From positions 186,001 to 250,000 of the forward strand of contig JAESUZ010000338.1 of NCBI GenBank assembly GCA_017311185.1: a stretch of DNA of 64,000 nucleotides, given 5' to 3'. The notes beneath the pieces were generated by a model that was not told the DNA's origin, searched no databases, and saw only the letters and a program-made list of their open reading frames with translations. The position numbers and the translations under genes were made by a program. Origin of the DNA: Proteles cristata cristata. Its lineage: Eukaryota > Chordata > Mammalia > Carnivora > Hyaenidae. Below, in pieces: positions 44,216-55,557 of this stretch. Numbering within the stretch: position 1 is the stretch's first letter; each line of letters opens with the position of its first letter.

Positions 44216-44626
44216 AAGCATGGACAAGTCTTCTGTTTTCTCAGTGGGTTGATCCCTCTCTATGCCTCTCTCAGCAGTTTAAATCTGAATACTCTGAGAA
44301 GTCTTAAAGCCAGAAAAGCTTCAAGAGGTCCTGTTTTCAGAAGGCTTGGTTTTAATGCTGACCAGCAGTACCTAAGGGCTGTAAGGCCCAACTCTGAGCT
44401 TCCCTCTTTGGGCAATGACCAATGACTCCCATTTTCATCAGGATGGCAGAGTAAAAGTCTCTGTGGTGAAAACAAGTTTCTCTATAGTTTAGTGATGCCA
44501 TAGAAACTAAAGGACAGCCAGTTAACTTTGACTTTGAGATGAATAATGAAAGAATTTTAGTTAAGTATATTTCAAATATGCATGTGATTTACTTATGCTA
44601 AAAAGTTGTTTATTGTCCTAAATTCA
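44216..44626. other. unassigned non-coding sequence
   Basis: No recognised feature; the minus-strand frame 44260-44475 is unsupported. Confidence 0.4.
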
Positions 44627-44824
44627 ATTTTTAAAAATGATTGTTTTGAGAGAGAGAGAAAGCCAGGGGAGGGACAGAGAGAAAGGCAGAGAGAGAATCC
44701 TAAGCAGGCGCCATGATTTCAGTCCAGAGGCCAACCCAGGGCTTGATCTCATGAACTGTGAGATCATGACCTGAGCAGAAATCAAGAGTTGGATGCTTAA
44801 CCAAAGGAGCCACCCAGGTGCCCC
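44627..44824 (-). mobile_element. CAN-SINE, older type, reverse
   Basis: Degraded tail (TTTTTAAAAATGATTGTTTT), GA-rich middle, 'AATCCTAAGCAGGCGCCATGA' body and head GGAGCCACCCAGGTGCCCC. Target duplication not found. Confidence 0.9.
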
Positions 44825-45039
44825 ATCTTGAACTCAGACTTAACTGAGTTTCCAGTGTTTTCATTGGTGAAATCTGGCAAGAACGCTTCAAGGTCTGGAT
44901 TTCAGATCTAAATGAGGAGGCATCTAAAATTGTACTGTGTGACACTGTAAACAAAATAATTTATATTTTGAGAACGCAAACATCACACTTTATTGTAATC
45001 ACCATCTAACTTTATTAGTTGCACTGCTTACAACTCAAG

Positions 45040-45215
45040 GGAGAGGAAAGCAGAATAATATAAGTGCTTTATGTTTCTAATCTATATTATCACAACCACC
45101 CTGTGGGGTAATGACCTTTTTGAGCCACACTGTAAAGATGAGAATACTCAGGTTTATGCATATTATCCTTTCCAGAGGACATACAGCTACTACTTGCAAA
45201 ACTGGCTTCCCACCA
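45040..45215 (-). repeat. MIR SINE, reverse
   Basis: 'ATAATATAAGTGCTTTATGTT', 'TATCACAACCACCCTGTGGGG', 'TAAAGATGAGAATACTCAGGT' and GAGGACATACAGCTACTACT fit reverse MIR. The overlapping ORFs at 45071-45362 are inside or next to it and are not genes. Confidence 0.65.
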
Positions 45216-45524
45216 ATTATCCCTTGCCCCAGAGGTGCTCCTGTCATTCGATACCAACACAAACATATACACAAAATATATAAGCAGGGACATTCGGGAA
45301 CAAGAAAAATAAAAATTCATTGCCCTGTAAATGAACTAGCTATTAAATATTCTAATTGCTAAGTTGTTTCTTGGTGTTTGGATGTATCAGTTCATATCTG
45401 TAATCAATCAATTTATATCTTAACTTCCTACCAATGAATTACTCTCTATAAATTGAAGAGAACTAATCAAATCACTGTTACCAAGAGTAGTCAACCTTCA
45501 TTCATACTGTAGTATTCCCAAAAG
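45216..45524. other. unassigned non-coding sequence
   Basis: No recognised feature. Confidence 0.4.
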
Positions 45525-45640
45525 TAATCACTGAAGATTGTTAAAAAGGCAGATTCCTATATCCTATTCAGAAAGATTTTGTTTCAATCATCTGAGCTGG
45601 ACCCCGGGTTCGTATTTTCAACAGCCTATCCACTCAGTTC
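45525..45640 (+). repeat. possible degraded MER5-like element
   Basis: AAAAAGGCAGATTCCTATAT, GAGCTGGACCCCGGGTTCGT and TTCAACAGCCTATCCACTCA recall MER5-type hAT elements, but many positions differ. Confidence 0.4.
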
Positions 45641-45847
45641 TGACACATAAATGACCCACCAACCATATTTTGACAAATACAGAGTCGATAAATAGCTATG
45701 TCCAACTCTGAATTCCAGAAACATTATACTTCAGGAATATCTTGCAAACCAAATATAAATGAAATAGATATTTATTCTAAAGAAGCACAGATTCTCATTT
45801 TTAAAAATTTATTGGTTGCTTCCATTAGATCTAACTAATTTACAAAC

Positions 45848-46015
45848 TTTCTTGTGCATGAAAATCACCTGGTAGGCTTAGAAAAGCAGGATTCCTGGGC
45901 GTTGTCCCCATAGATGCTGGTTCAGTAAGCCTGGGGTGCGGATCACGAATTTGCATGTCTAAAGAACTTTCAGCTGTACTAACGCTGTCAGAGATCAGAT
46001 CACAGTGTAGGTACC
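45848..46015 (+). mobile_element. MER5A-like hAT-Charlie element (non-autonomous)
   Basis: 'GTGCATGAAAATCACCTGGTA', 'AGCAGGATTCCTGGGCGTTGT', 'GATGCTGGTTCAGTAAGCCTG', GGGGTGCGGATCACGAATTT and 'GCATGTCTAAAGAACTTTCAG' match MER5A order. It is an ancient DNA-transposon relic with no coding capacity. Confidence 0.8.
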
Positions 46016-46184
46016 AGGATGTTACTTGATATTATTTGAGACAAATATAAAAATCATCATACCAAATGTAAATTTGAGTTTGCAATTCTTCCTCAGAAGA
46101 AGAATTGTAAGAGAAAATGTAAGATGGACTTGAATGTAAAAAGACAATATATATTCATCAATGAATTTAGAATATAATATGCAG

Positions 46185-46322
46185 GGGCACCTGGGTGGCT
46201 CAGTCAGTTAAACGTTCAGGCCATGATCTCACAGTTCGTGAGTCAAGCCCGGCATTGGGCTCTGTGCTGACAGCTCAGAGCCTGGAGCTTCGGATTCTGT
46301 GTCTCCCTCTCTCTCTGCCCCT

Positions 46323-46374
<52 letters not shown>

Positions 46375-46394
46375 AATAAATATTAAAAAATTAA
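46185..46394 (+). mobile_element. CAN-SINE with CT/CA repeat expansion
   Basis: GGGCACCTGGGTGGCTCAGT head, a deletion between box A and box B (AAACGTTCAGGCCATGATCT), GAGCCTGGAGCTTCGGATTC body (11-bp loss), then an expanded (CT)n(CA)n at 46327-46375 and AAATAAATATTAAAAA tail. Target duplication of 14 bp with one mismatch: AATATAATATGCAG (46171-46184) and AATATAACATGCAG (46395-46408). Confidence 0.94.
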
Positions 46395-46408
46395 AATATA
46401 ACATGCAG

Positions 46409-46734
46409 AAAAAGAAAATGAAGAATACGTTTTCCAGAGAGGAATCCACATCAGACCAATAGTAGAGTTCACTGGACAACTAAAACTTTTGACTGACTTC
46501 CTATATTAAAAACACTAAAAATTTGTAGAACCTGGTAAGGGTAATCAAAACATGGACAAGTGGACTACTCCAAAGTTCTCTTGAGATGAGAATTGAAGTT
46601 AATAATTTTTAAATTATTTTAAATATTTTTCTAGCTTATTCCTTCATTTGGCTCCTTCTCTGAGGGTCCGAAATGTAAGTTAGCTAAGAAGAAGGAGAAA
46701 AGTATATTTTCAAAAAGTAAATAATTCTAACACA
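46409..46734. other. unassigned non-coding sequence
   Basis: No recognised feature. Confidence 0.4.
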
Positions 46735-46930
46735 TGCTAATGTTTTCTGAGAGATTACAAGGTACCAAGTACTATATAAGCACTTTATATAATTGGCTAC
46801 TTTACTCCTCAGTGCATCTTTCAGAAATCGATGTTTATACACTCATTTTAAGGATAGGAGGGTAAGATCTAGGTAGCTGTCAAATTTTTTGTCAAAAGTC
46901 ACAGTGTTGTCAAAGTGACAGAGCCAAAAT
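46735..46930 (-). repeat. MIR SINE, reverse
   Basis: 'CAAGTACTATATAAGCACTTT', 'ACTTTACTCCTCAGTGCATCT', 'ACACTCATTTTAAGGATAGGA' and 'GTGACAGAGCCAAAATAC' follow reverse MIR order, diverged. Confidence 0.6.
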
Positions 46931-48214
46931 ACAGAGAAATGTCCATCACACCCCAAAGTCCTCTTGTTTATGGAGAGAAAGATAATGAAATAACCAAGCT
47001 AAAAGTAAAGAGGTGCTAAACCAAAGGGAAAGTCAAGAAGGGATGGATGGCTGCCATTTTGAGTTGTTTGTTTGTTTAACTTGGTCTGGATCCCATTCCC
47101 CAGGATGTCAGAGAATGCTGAGGTATTAATGTTAGTAGAGGTGTCTTTCTTAATTTAACATCAAAGTTTCATTCTGGCTCAAAGTTAAAACCCCTCAGTC
47201 CACTTCCAGCATTTACTCCCTTATGCCTATTACTATTCATTCTTTTTGAAGTATTTACATTTTTCCCTCACAGATTTTAAGCGTCTTGAGAAAGACAACA
47301 AAGCCTGGCTGCAGGTGTTCATTCAAAGCATGTTAATTGTTCTCCATCACTTTGAGAATGGACTGTGTCTTAACGACATTTGGAACGCCAGAGACTTCTA
47401 TAGTTCCAAGGCTCACATACGAGGCTCTAAATATGTGTCAAGTCAAAGTGGGCAAGTCTGTGGCCGTTACTGTTCTGTGATGCCAGATATATAAACTCAC
47501 CCAATTTAGATACAAAACTAAATATTTCAACGTTGGTGCTCTGAAAACAAAATGATTTAATTACTGTTACGCTTATCCTTATCTGCATCTATTTATACAA
47601 TTCAAAACCACCCTCTTTTCTTCTTTCATTTTCTTTTATCTCAAATTGTAGTTTTCAATACTGTTGCCAGACAGCAGGAACAATGAAAGGCAGAGATAAG
47701 AAGCCAGGAGCTGAAAAAGAGGTGATGATGGAGAAATTGAATTACAGCACAGGGCAGCAAATGAGTTCATTAATATATATTATTCCAATACCTTGCCTTA
47801 GGGATATCTATATTCTATTTAGGTGATCCTAATAATATTAAATGATATTTAGAATTACACTTAAATGTGATTGAAAAGATTTCACAGGAGAAAGTTCTCA
47901 AAAGCATAAACATTTGACTGCAGAAAATAAAGGATTATGAAGCAAACCAACATAAGATATAAGAACGCCACAGAACAGTGTATGAAGACTGACATTTCCT
48001 TACAACCTCTGTATAAGTCCATGTAACCCACATAGACTATTTTTAAAATAGAAACATGAAGTTTGTTTTTTCATTTGTTTCCAATGCACTATAGATTGTT
48101 ATACACTTTATTTAAATCTCCTAAGAGGGGATTTTTACAATGGTCATTCAATGTAGTTAATAATAGCTTCTGTAGTAATTTGACTATTAAAGAAGAGATA
48201 TAAGACAAGGAAAC
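46931..48214. other. unassigned non-coding sequence
   Basis: No gene accepted. The 82-codon frame 47246-47494 starts near a splice-acceptor-like TTTTTCCCTCACAG (47262-47275), but part of it ('GAATGGACTGTGTCTTAACG' and later text) also resembles a decayed L2 tail, so it is left uncalled. The source copy of a 22-bp filler is at 47002-47023. Confidence 0.4.
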
Positions 48215-48228
48215 GAAAATACATTTTA

Positions 48229-48342
48229 GGGGGGAGATGGGCATGGAGGAGGGCACTTGTGGGGATGAGCCCTGGGTGTTTCATGGAGACCAACTTGACA
48301 ATAAACTATTTGTGAAAAAAACAAAAAGAAGAAGAAGAAGAA
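48229..48342 (+). mobile_element. extremely truncated L1 (114 bp)
   Basis: Only the last part of the L1 3' UTR (GGGGGGAGATGGGCATGGAG to GACAATAAACTATTTGTGAA) and an A-rich tail with six GAA repeats. Perfect 14-bp target duplication GAAAATACATTTTA at 48215-48228 and 48343-48356 proves it is an insertion and not a chance match. Confidence 0.95.
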
Positions 48343-48356
48343 GAAAATACATTTTA

Positions 48357-48861
48357 ATCTAATGACCTGGGAATTAACTAAGTATGTAGTTATTTAAGAC
48401 AACATTTTTCAATGAAGACACAAGATTTGGATAGGTTCCATGTTTTACCTAAAATTCTGCTGCTAATAAGGAATGACGCCCAAACTTACACAAGGCGGCC
48501 TACCTCACTGCACTCAACTACACTCATACGTGTTTGGAGAACAGTAATAATCTGGTTTTCCAGGATGAGATTATGAGGGGTATGGGTACTCAAAAAAAAG
48601 TAGTACTGCTGAGGATGAAGGCAGGAAGGAGCTCTGTGGAAGGCTGTGATGGTCACGATAAGACGTGTCCACTGAATGCATTAGGAAATAAGAGTCATGA
48701 GAAGCTGACATAACAATGACATGATCATAACCTAAAAAACATTTGAGGGAGGAAAAAAGAAGCTAAGTAGGTGTGATATTTAGTATAGTCAATTCAGGTA
48801 TGTTGTATACACATATAACCAAAGTATCTTTACAGTAATGTTATTAAAACTTTTATCAATA
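48357..48861. other. unassigned non-coding sequence
   Basis: No recognised feature. Confidence 0.4.
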
Positions 48862-48879
48862 TCTTTTTCCTTCGTTTTA

Positions 48880-49145
48880 GAAAAAGTTTGTTTGTTTCCT
48901 TATTTTAAACTTTATTTCCTTGGAGACAGAAAGGGAGAAAGAGAGCACATGAGTGGGAGGGGAAGCAGAAAGAGAAAGAGAGAGAGAGACTCCCAAGCAG
49001 GCTGTCAGAATCTGATGCGGGGCTCGCACCCACAAACCATGAGATGGTGACCTGAACCGAAATCAAGAGTAAAGTAAAGTAAAGAGGTGCTAAACCAGAT
49101 GTTTAAGAATCAGATGTTGAATCAACTGAGCCAACCAGGCGCCCC
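48880..49145 (-). mobile_element. CAN-SINE, reverse, with about 40-bp internal insertion
   Basis: T-rich tail at left, GA-rich tract at 48928-48988, body 'GGCTGTCAGAATCTGATGCGG' and head 'ACTGAGCCAACCAGGCGCCCC'. Between 'GAAATCAAGAGT' and CAGATGTTGAATCAACTGAG, where other copies are continuous, there is an extra stretch at about 49071-49112 that includes a 22-bp exact copy of 47002-47023. Approximate target duplication TCTTTTTCCTTCGTTTTA (48862-48879) and TCTTTCCTTCTTTTTA on the right. Confidence 0.88.
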
Positions 49146-49159
49146 TCTTTCCTTCTTTT

Positions 49160-49518
49160 TATGATATGCTTAACAACTCCTTAATGTCAAATGTTTCCAT
49201 GACATCTACCTGATTATTCAGAAATTTTCATGAAAACCTCTCTTTCATTGTTGGTGTTCATATGCTACTTTAAGCAGGAGCATCTGTCCTCGATCATTAT
49301 TGCAGGTCAGTAGTGTATTTCCTTCCCACTTTATAACAGCTATACATTGGCAGTCATAAATTATTTCTTTAACATGGTCCTTTGGAAATATGTTAAGTGT
49401 ATATGGCATTAAAAAGTGCATGAAATAATCTCATTATTTACAGACACATTAATTATCAGATATTCTACATGACAAAGTCAAATCTTATAAAATATGTTAA
49501 GAAGATCTATCTTCCTTT
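49160..49518. other. unassigned non-coding sequence
   Basis: No recognised feature. Confidence 0.4.
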
Positions 49519-49740
49519 GGGGCGCCTGGGTGGCTTAGTCGGTTAAGCGTCCGACTTTCACTTAGGTCATGATCTCGCGGTTCGTGGGTTCAGGCCCCGC
49601 GTCGGGCTCTTGCTGACTGCCAGCTCAGAGCCTGGAGCCTGTTTCAGTCTGTGACTCCCTCTCTCTCTGACCCTCCCCTGCTCACACTGTCTCTCTCTCT
49701 CTCTCTCCTAAAAATAAATAAATTAAAAAAAAAAAAAACA
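49519..49740 (+). mobile_element. CAN-SINE, 'GACTGCCAGCTC' subfamily
   Basis: Low-divergence full-length copy: GGGGCGCCTGGGTGGCTTAG head, CGCGGTTCGTGGGTTCAGGC B-box region, CTGACTGCCAGCTCAGAGCC and TTTCAGTCTGTGACTCCCTC diagnostics, CTCCTAAAAATAAATAAATT tail. Very similar to the copy at 15069. No target duplication seen in the flanks. Confidence 0.94.
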
Positions 49741-51030
49741 TTAAACATTCATAGTTGATCAGCTTCTCTCCATTGTTCGTATAACTGCACTACATTTATT
49801 CATTTACATTTTGCTTAAGCGCTATCACCTAGAGATGCCTCTCACACTTGCACTTACAGATTACCTTGCCTGACCCCACAGCAGTATTTCAGTCCAGAGT
49901 TTCTGCTGATTCTATGACATGAACCTTTCAAGTTCAAAGCAAGCCGTTAGGGAAGGCCAACTAAATCAAGAAATATCATAATGCCAACTTAGCAAGGAAT
50001 TTCCAATTTATCAATTTTCCTGAACATTGTACAACCAATACATATATAAAATTGTGAAAAAGATTGTTACATGTAAATTATCAGTACTCCAAAAATGAGA
50101 AACCAGTTATCATATATCACACTGCAATATTTTCTTAGTTGTTATATGCTGTTTTTTCTTATTTATTTACTAATTATTACACTACCACTAAACTCCAGTC
50201 TAAGTGTGTACAAGAGATAATTAATCTGAAATTCAAAGTTAAGGGAAATAAATTAGCATTCCATTATGAAATACTCTCCATGGCAAGTGAAGTAAATGTG
50301 ATTTATTCAATAAATAGATTTTAAGGGAAAGGCTTTTAAATAAGCAAACAAAAACTAAAAATACAAACAATGTCCAAATTACTCTATAAATTTCTAGTAT
50401 TTCTCTTTATTTTGCTGTTCAAAGAACAGCAAAAATACATATATTTAAGAAAATATCTGCCTCATAGCATATAATCTTTATGTAAATTGATCCTGCAGTG
50501 AGTGAAATTTCAACACTATTTCAGACCTCACAATCAATCAGACCTCACAATCACGTCTGTAATAACACACCAAATTGTCATAACCATAGTTTGAAATGAA
50601 AGGGGAACCTGACCTTCCAATGAAAAAGCTGTGTTCAAAACACAGATATAAAAACAAAGGAGAATTCGATTTTCATTTTACATTGGTTACTTTTTAAAGT
50701 TTTTGATTACCATTCTTGAAAGCTTCATTCTTAGGCACATCAGGTTTATTAGATTCTGAATAGTTGTATATATCTTACTTTTTGTTGCTTTTCAAAACAA
50801 GTTTGTTGCATAAGTGAAGAATAGTACTCAGAATACTACAAAAATACATAATTTAAAAATCAAATAGGTACTTAAAAATGACAAAAATGGCTTGGAGTTA
50901 AATATACGAAAACAAAAAAGGGTTATAGAGACTATTAAATAGTTAATTGTACTTTCACTATAATAGATTCATTTACGATGTTTTGCTAAGTTTGATATTA
51001 AGATGAGTGCCTTTAACAAAACCTCATTCA
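49741..51030. other. unassigned AT-rich non-coding sequence
   Basis: 1.3 kb with no recognised repeat or gene. It includes a small palindromic motif TTTGCTGTTCAAAGAACAGCAAA (about 50412-50434) and a tandem 'CAATCAATCAGACCTCACAATCA' near 50531-50553. Confidence 0.45.
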
Positions 51031-51042
51031 AAACTAATGATT

Positions 51043-51615
51043 ATTGTGCAAAACAGTGTGGAGTTCCTCAACAAATTAAAAATAGAATTACCAGATACGA
51101 TCCAGTAATTCAACTAACGGATATTTACTCAAAGAATATTTAAACATTAATTTGAAAAGATACATGCACCTTCAGGTTTATTGCAGCATCTTCACAACAG
51201 ACCAATTACAGAAGCAACGTAAATACCCATCAGTAGACGAATGGATACAGAAGATGGGGTATATATACAATGAAATACTACTCAGCTATGAAAACGAATG
51301 ATATCTAGAGGGCCTATTGGTCAGTGAAATAAGTCTCCCAGAGAAAGACAAATACTATATGATTTCACTCGTGTGGAATTTAAGAAACAAAATAAATGAA
51401 CAAAGAAATGAAAAAGACAAACCAAAAGCTGGTTCTTAGCTACGGAGAAGAGACTGGTGGTTACCAGAGGGGTGAAATGGATGAAGAGGATGAAGAGTAC
51501 ACCTCTCATGATGAGCACTGGGTAATGTCTAGAGTTGCTGAATCACTATATTGCACATCTGAAATTAACAGAACACTGTAGGTTAGTGATACTGGATTAA
51601 AAAACAGAATGAAAC
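51043..51615 (+). mobile_element. 5'-truncated older carnivore L1 (573 bp)
   Basis: End of ORF2 (GCAGCATCTTCACAACAGAC, 'CATCAGTAGACGAATGGATAC', 'AATACTACTCAGCTATGAAAA', GAAATAAGTCTCCCAGAGAA) and a 3' UTR different from the young feline type ('GGTGGTTACCAGAGGGGTGAA', ATTGCACATCTGAAATTAAC). Many stops. It nevertheless keeps a perfect 12-bp target duplication AAACTAATGATT at 51031-51042 and 51616-51627. Confidence 0.9.
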
Positions 51616-51824
51616 AAACTAATGATTGCTCTTTATGGAAGAAATGAAAGCTTATACATTTTTTTTTTATATTTAGTCAATATTCTTGAATAAAGTATCT
51701 AATAGCTGCCTGAATATATACTGGCTATTTTAGATATAGCAATAAAATTAATTCTAATAAACAGAAATAGGATATAATTATGAAATTAGAAAACCTGGTA
51801 ATAATACCTTTAAATCTTTCAATA

Positions 51825-52041
51825 GGGCCACCTGGGTGGCGAAGTGTTGGTTGGTTAAGTGTCCGACTTCAGCTCAGGTCATGATCTCATGGTTCATGAG
51901 TTTGAGCCCTGCGTCGGGCTCTGTGCTGACAGCTCAGAGCCTGGAGCCTGCTTGGGATTCTGTGTCTTCTTCTCCCTCTGCCCCTCCTCTGCTCTCTCTA
52001 CATCCCTGTCTCCCAAAAAATAAAATAAAGAGATAAAAAAA
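51825..52041 (+). mobile_element. CAN-SINE, feline type
   Basis: GGGCCACCTGGGTGGCGAAG head with a TGTTGGT insertion before 'TGGTTAAGTGTCCGACTTCA', GAGCCTGGAGCCTGCTTGGG body, CT-rich tract and AAAAAATAAAATAAAG tail. Target duplication not clear. Confidence 0.92.
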
Positions 52042-53622
52042 GGAAGACAAACACTATTAAATGAACTATGAAAGTTTTTATTCTTTAATTAATGTCATGA
52101 TATTTCTGGAACACCTCAACGAGAGTTTTCATCTGACCGGCAATGAAGGAGTTACACAACGAAATATAACACTTTGGGAAACAATGTTTCATAATAAGCT
52201 TTTCATATTATTCTAAGTTTGCTATATGTTATTTCTACTTTCTACATAGGACTGTATTTCTACACAAAATGCTTTATTTTTAAATATCAGTTTGACATTG
52301 AATTCATCAGAACACTACTTATAACTTGGATTCTTTTTAGAATATTAAAGCAGTGTAATTTGGCAAAGTCCCATTGTTTCTGAATGCTGCTACTCATCGT
52401 GGTTTCAAATAAGGAAGTAGAAATCATTATATAACCATTTAGGTGATTTAAAGCATCGAATATAGTTTATAAAAAATGTCTCAGCCTCTCCTTCTAATGA
52501 AATCTGCTCTTACAGAGAGTGCCTGGTGCAAAATTAAATATTTATTTTCTTAGTGTTATTTAAGTATTTTGTCAGTTACTTAGAAATTCTTGAGTCATTA
52601 CCTTTCTGTAAAATCTCAAGTTTGTGAATAATTATTACCTATTGGAAGTTAAATTTTGAAAACGTCAATAAAGGGATGAATACTTTTCTTTACAATAGGC
52701 AGTAATTCATTTTAATTATTTTGTGTATGTACATATATTTGTGCATGTACATATAAATGTATATGCATGTATACAATATGCTTACATATTCTATATTTTT
52801 AATCTATTCATATTGAAACTTTAATAAATAGGAATTTAATATAAGCAAGGTCAGTCCATAGACATTTGGTTTTCAAATTACTTATATTATTTTACTAAAG
52901 TGTATAATAGTCTATATATTTTAGCAAGATGCTTAATGTTATGAATGAGAATAGGTGAAAACTTTTAATTGTAAAGTATGCAAGACAATTAAAAGGAAAT
53001 TAGTGAAAAGCAGGTAAACTTTCAAAAGAATTTAGAAAAAGAAAAGAGGTGTGGGCTATGGTAAAAATGCAGACATTTTAATGGTGTAGTTTGAACTGGG
53101 GCCAGAGGATCCTCCACCAATATGACCTGAATAAATGTGAAATTAAGATTTTCCTCACACCTTGGGCAGCCTCATTTGACATAATATAAATGGGTAGGCC
53201 AGATGGTGTCTGGGCAAATAATCAGCTTCGATTGCAAACCTGTCGTTTCTAACATACACATTCAACACAAAGCTGCTAAATTATCAAACTCTGAATAATG
53301 ATAACAAAGAAGTAAAATCCCCTGCACCTCTATAAAGAGATTATATTATCTGGTATAAAACATGTTACTTGTAGCAACCTAAAATGTTGCAAATTATCTG
53401 CAATAGATTCTAATTAAAGATTCATGTAATAAAAATACAACTCAATTTTGGGATCTCTGTGAATGGTATACAGAAGATCTTATTTCTTTTTGTGCCAATT
53501 GTCAATTTCACAATAAGACATCAGCTAGGAGAACTTAGTTAAGAAAGTTTAAATAGAGCCTCATAGCAGAGATTTGCTTATATTACAGAGACCATGTTGT
53601 TTTCCATTTTTTTCATGTTTAC
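52042..53622. other. unassigned AT-rich non-coding sequence
   Basis: 1.6 kb with no recognised repeat or gene; strongly AT-rich, with an alternating TGTATATGCATG-type patch at 52725-52780. Confidence 0.45.
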
Positions 53623-54032
53623 AAAAGAAGGAAGGAAAGGAAAGGAAAAGAAAGGAAAGGAAAGGAAAGGGAAGGGAAGGAAAGGAAAAAAAAAGGGGAA
53701 AGGAAAGGAAAGGAAAGGAAAGGAAAGAAAGGAAAGGAAAGAAAGGAAAGGAAAGGAAAGGAAAGGAAAGGAAAGGAAAGGAAAGGAAAGGAAAGGAAAG
53801 GGGAAAGGAAAGGAAAGGAAAGGAAAGGAAAGGAAAGGAAAGGAAGGAAAGGGAAGGAAAAGGAAAGGGAAGGGAAGGGAAGGGAAAGGGAAGGGAAGGG
53901 AAGGAGGAAGGAAAGGAAAGGAAAGGAAAGGAAAGGAAAGGAAAGGAAAAAGGAAAGGAAAGGAAAGGAAAGGAAAGGAAAGGAAAGGAAAGGAAAGGAA
54001 AGGAAAGGAAAGGAGAAAAGGGAGGGGGGAAA
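53623..54032 (+). repeat. (AAAGG)n pentanucleotide satellite, 410-nt pure purine run
   Basis: Every base from 53623 to 54032 on the given strand is A or G, mostly AAAGG repeats with AAGGG and GGAA variants and one A8G4 interruption (about 53687-53698). It is not attached to a visible SINE or L1 tail. The Lys/Gly/Glu ORFs in all forward frames and the Phe/Leu/Ser/Pro ORF on the reverse strand are artefacts of it. Likely unstable in length. Confidence 0.98.
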
Positions 54033-54363
54033 TGCCAGAGCCAGATTATGCATCTAAATCTTGAATCTTCTAATTAACCTGTGTACCTTGACACATTTAC
54101 CTATGTTCTGGGTAGCTCAGTTTATGCATCTGCTCAATGGGCAAGAAAAAGTGGATTATCTATAAATGGTTTTTAGATATTTAGTAAGAGAGCATATTTG
54201 CAAATAATTTTAATATAGCAAAAGAGTGTTTCTGCAAGCAGTATTGAGACATTTAGTAAAAGACAATCAATTTCAAATAGGAGTAATGGTTATGTTTTGC
54301 AATTCAGTGCTTATTTCCTTAAACTACGATGAATGAATTTTAGCAAATTACATCAACAGAGGT
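54033..54363. other. unassigned non-coding sequence
   Basis: No recognised feature. Confidence 0.4.
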
Positions 54364-54475
54364 CTTGTTTGGCTCAGAAGAGGAGCATGCAATTCTTTGA
54401 CCTCAGGATCGTGAGTTTGAACCCCATGTTGGGTATACAAATTACTTAAATAAATCAACTTTAAAAATAAAAAGA
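54364..54475 (+). mobile_element. short tRNA-only CAN-SINE relative
   Basis: 'TTTGGCTCAGAAGAGGAGCAT', 'GGATCGTGAGTTTGAACCCCA' and ATTACTTAAATAAATCAACT. It is the same short form as 9055-9172, without the CT-rich domain. The first bases of the head are lost. Confidence 0.78.
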
Positions 54476-55557
54476 ATCTATCACAAATTAAATCATAATT
54501 ATTTTGCCATTCTTCCATTACAAAATAATTTTCATATTAATATTTTGTCTCTAATGTGGGCTTTGAGTTGGTCTTCTTGGGAAAACAAACATTCCAATAA
54601 GCAAATCACTCATGACTAAGAGAATTAGTGTACTTTGGTCATGAGAACCCGCTGAACAAACTGAAGTGTTGTTCACGATGCCAACGTGTCTAAGTACAAT
54701 AAATAAAAAATCACACCTCTTTTCTTTGATCTTGTATCTAAACCATATTTAATTGTTATGACTGAAATCACCACATGGGTATCCATTTATGTTTCTATTA
54801 TTGTTTTTGTTGGACTGTCTTGTTTTAGTTTGACAATATAATGCAAAGTTTTCAGTTTTGCCTTCATTGTACTGATACAGAGACGAGGTCATACTGATAT
54901 TAATATCTCTAACACTAGCATTTTCTTTGACATAAATTAAGAGCCCAGTACAAATCTGGCAACAGAATGAACAAATTATCAAACCTACCAATTAAAACAG
55001 GCATGCAAATAAATTAACTAATAAATTAATGGATCATCTCTGTGAGCCTCTGAATTACTCTTCTGGTTTCTCAACCAGTGAAAATTGGCCCTCTCCTCCA
55101 TCTGGATCGTTACATCACATGCTGGCCACGGGCCCTGCCCTCCTACTACTCAGGTAGAAATTTGGTGTACTTTCTAAACCCTATACCTCTAGCAGTTTCT
55201 TCCCCTCTTGAAGGTAGAGTTTTCCTTTCAGGTGTATGTCTGATGGTACTGACATCATTGCTCAGAGAAGTTTACTTTGACAAATATCACACAGGAAGCC
55301 AGAATGTAGAAACAAAGCTTTAAAAAGACCAGGTTCCCAAAAATACAGAATCACTGATACATCATGACATGCGAACAAAGACCTGAGATAAACTGACGGC
55401 CGGAGAGAGAAGGTGGTTAATTCCAAAGGGGACTCAAACTAAGGTAATAAAGCTGCAAAAGTTTAGAAACATACACTTTCCCAAAATGATTGGTCCTAAG
55501 TTTTTTTTGTTTTGTTTTTCTTTTCCCTATTAGGATAGAAATGTAGAGATAGAATCA
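54476..55557. other. unassigned non-coding sequence
   Basis: 1.1 kb with no recognised repeat or gene. The 81-codon frame 55078-55323 has no identified domain. Confidence 0.4.

Noticed and set aside
47246..47494. Possible exon: splice-acceptor-like tract followed by an 82-codon frame
   Set aside because: No recognisable domain, no clear donor, and part of it resembles a decayed L2 3' tail.
50410..50436. Palindrome around TTTGCTGTTCAAAGAACAGC as a terminator or operator
   Set aside because: Short hairpins of this size are expected by chance in AT-rich mammalian DNA and have no such role without context.
53574..54077. Long Lys/Gly/Glu-rich ORFs on the plus strand and a Phe/Leu/Ser/Pro-rich ORF on the minus strand
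   Set aside because: They exist in several frames at once because the AAAGG tract has no stop codons; they are simple-sequence translations.
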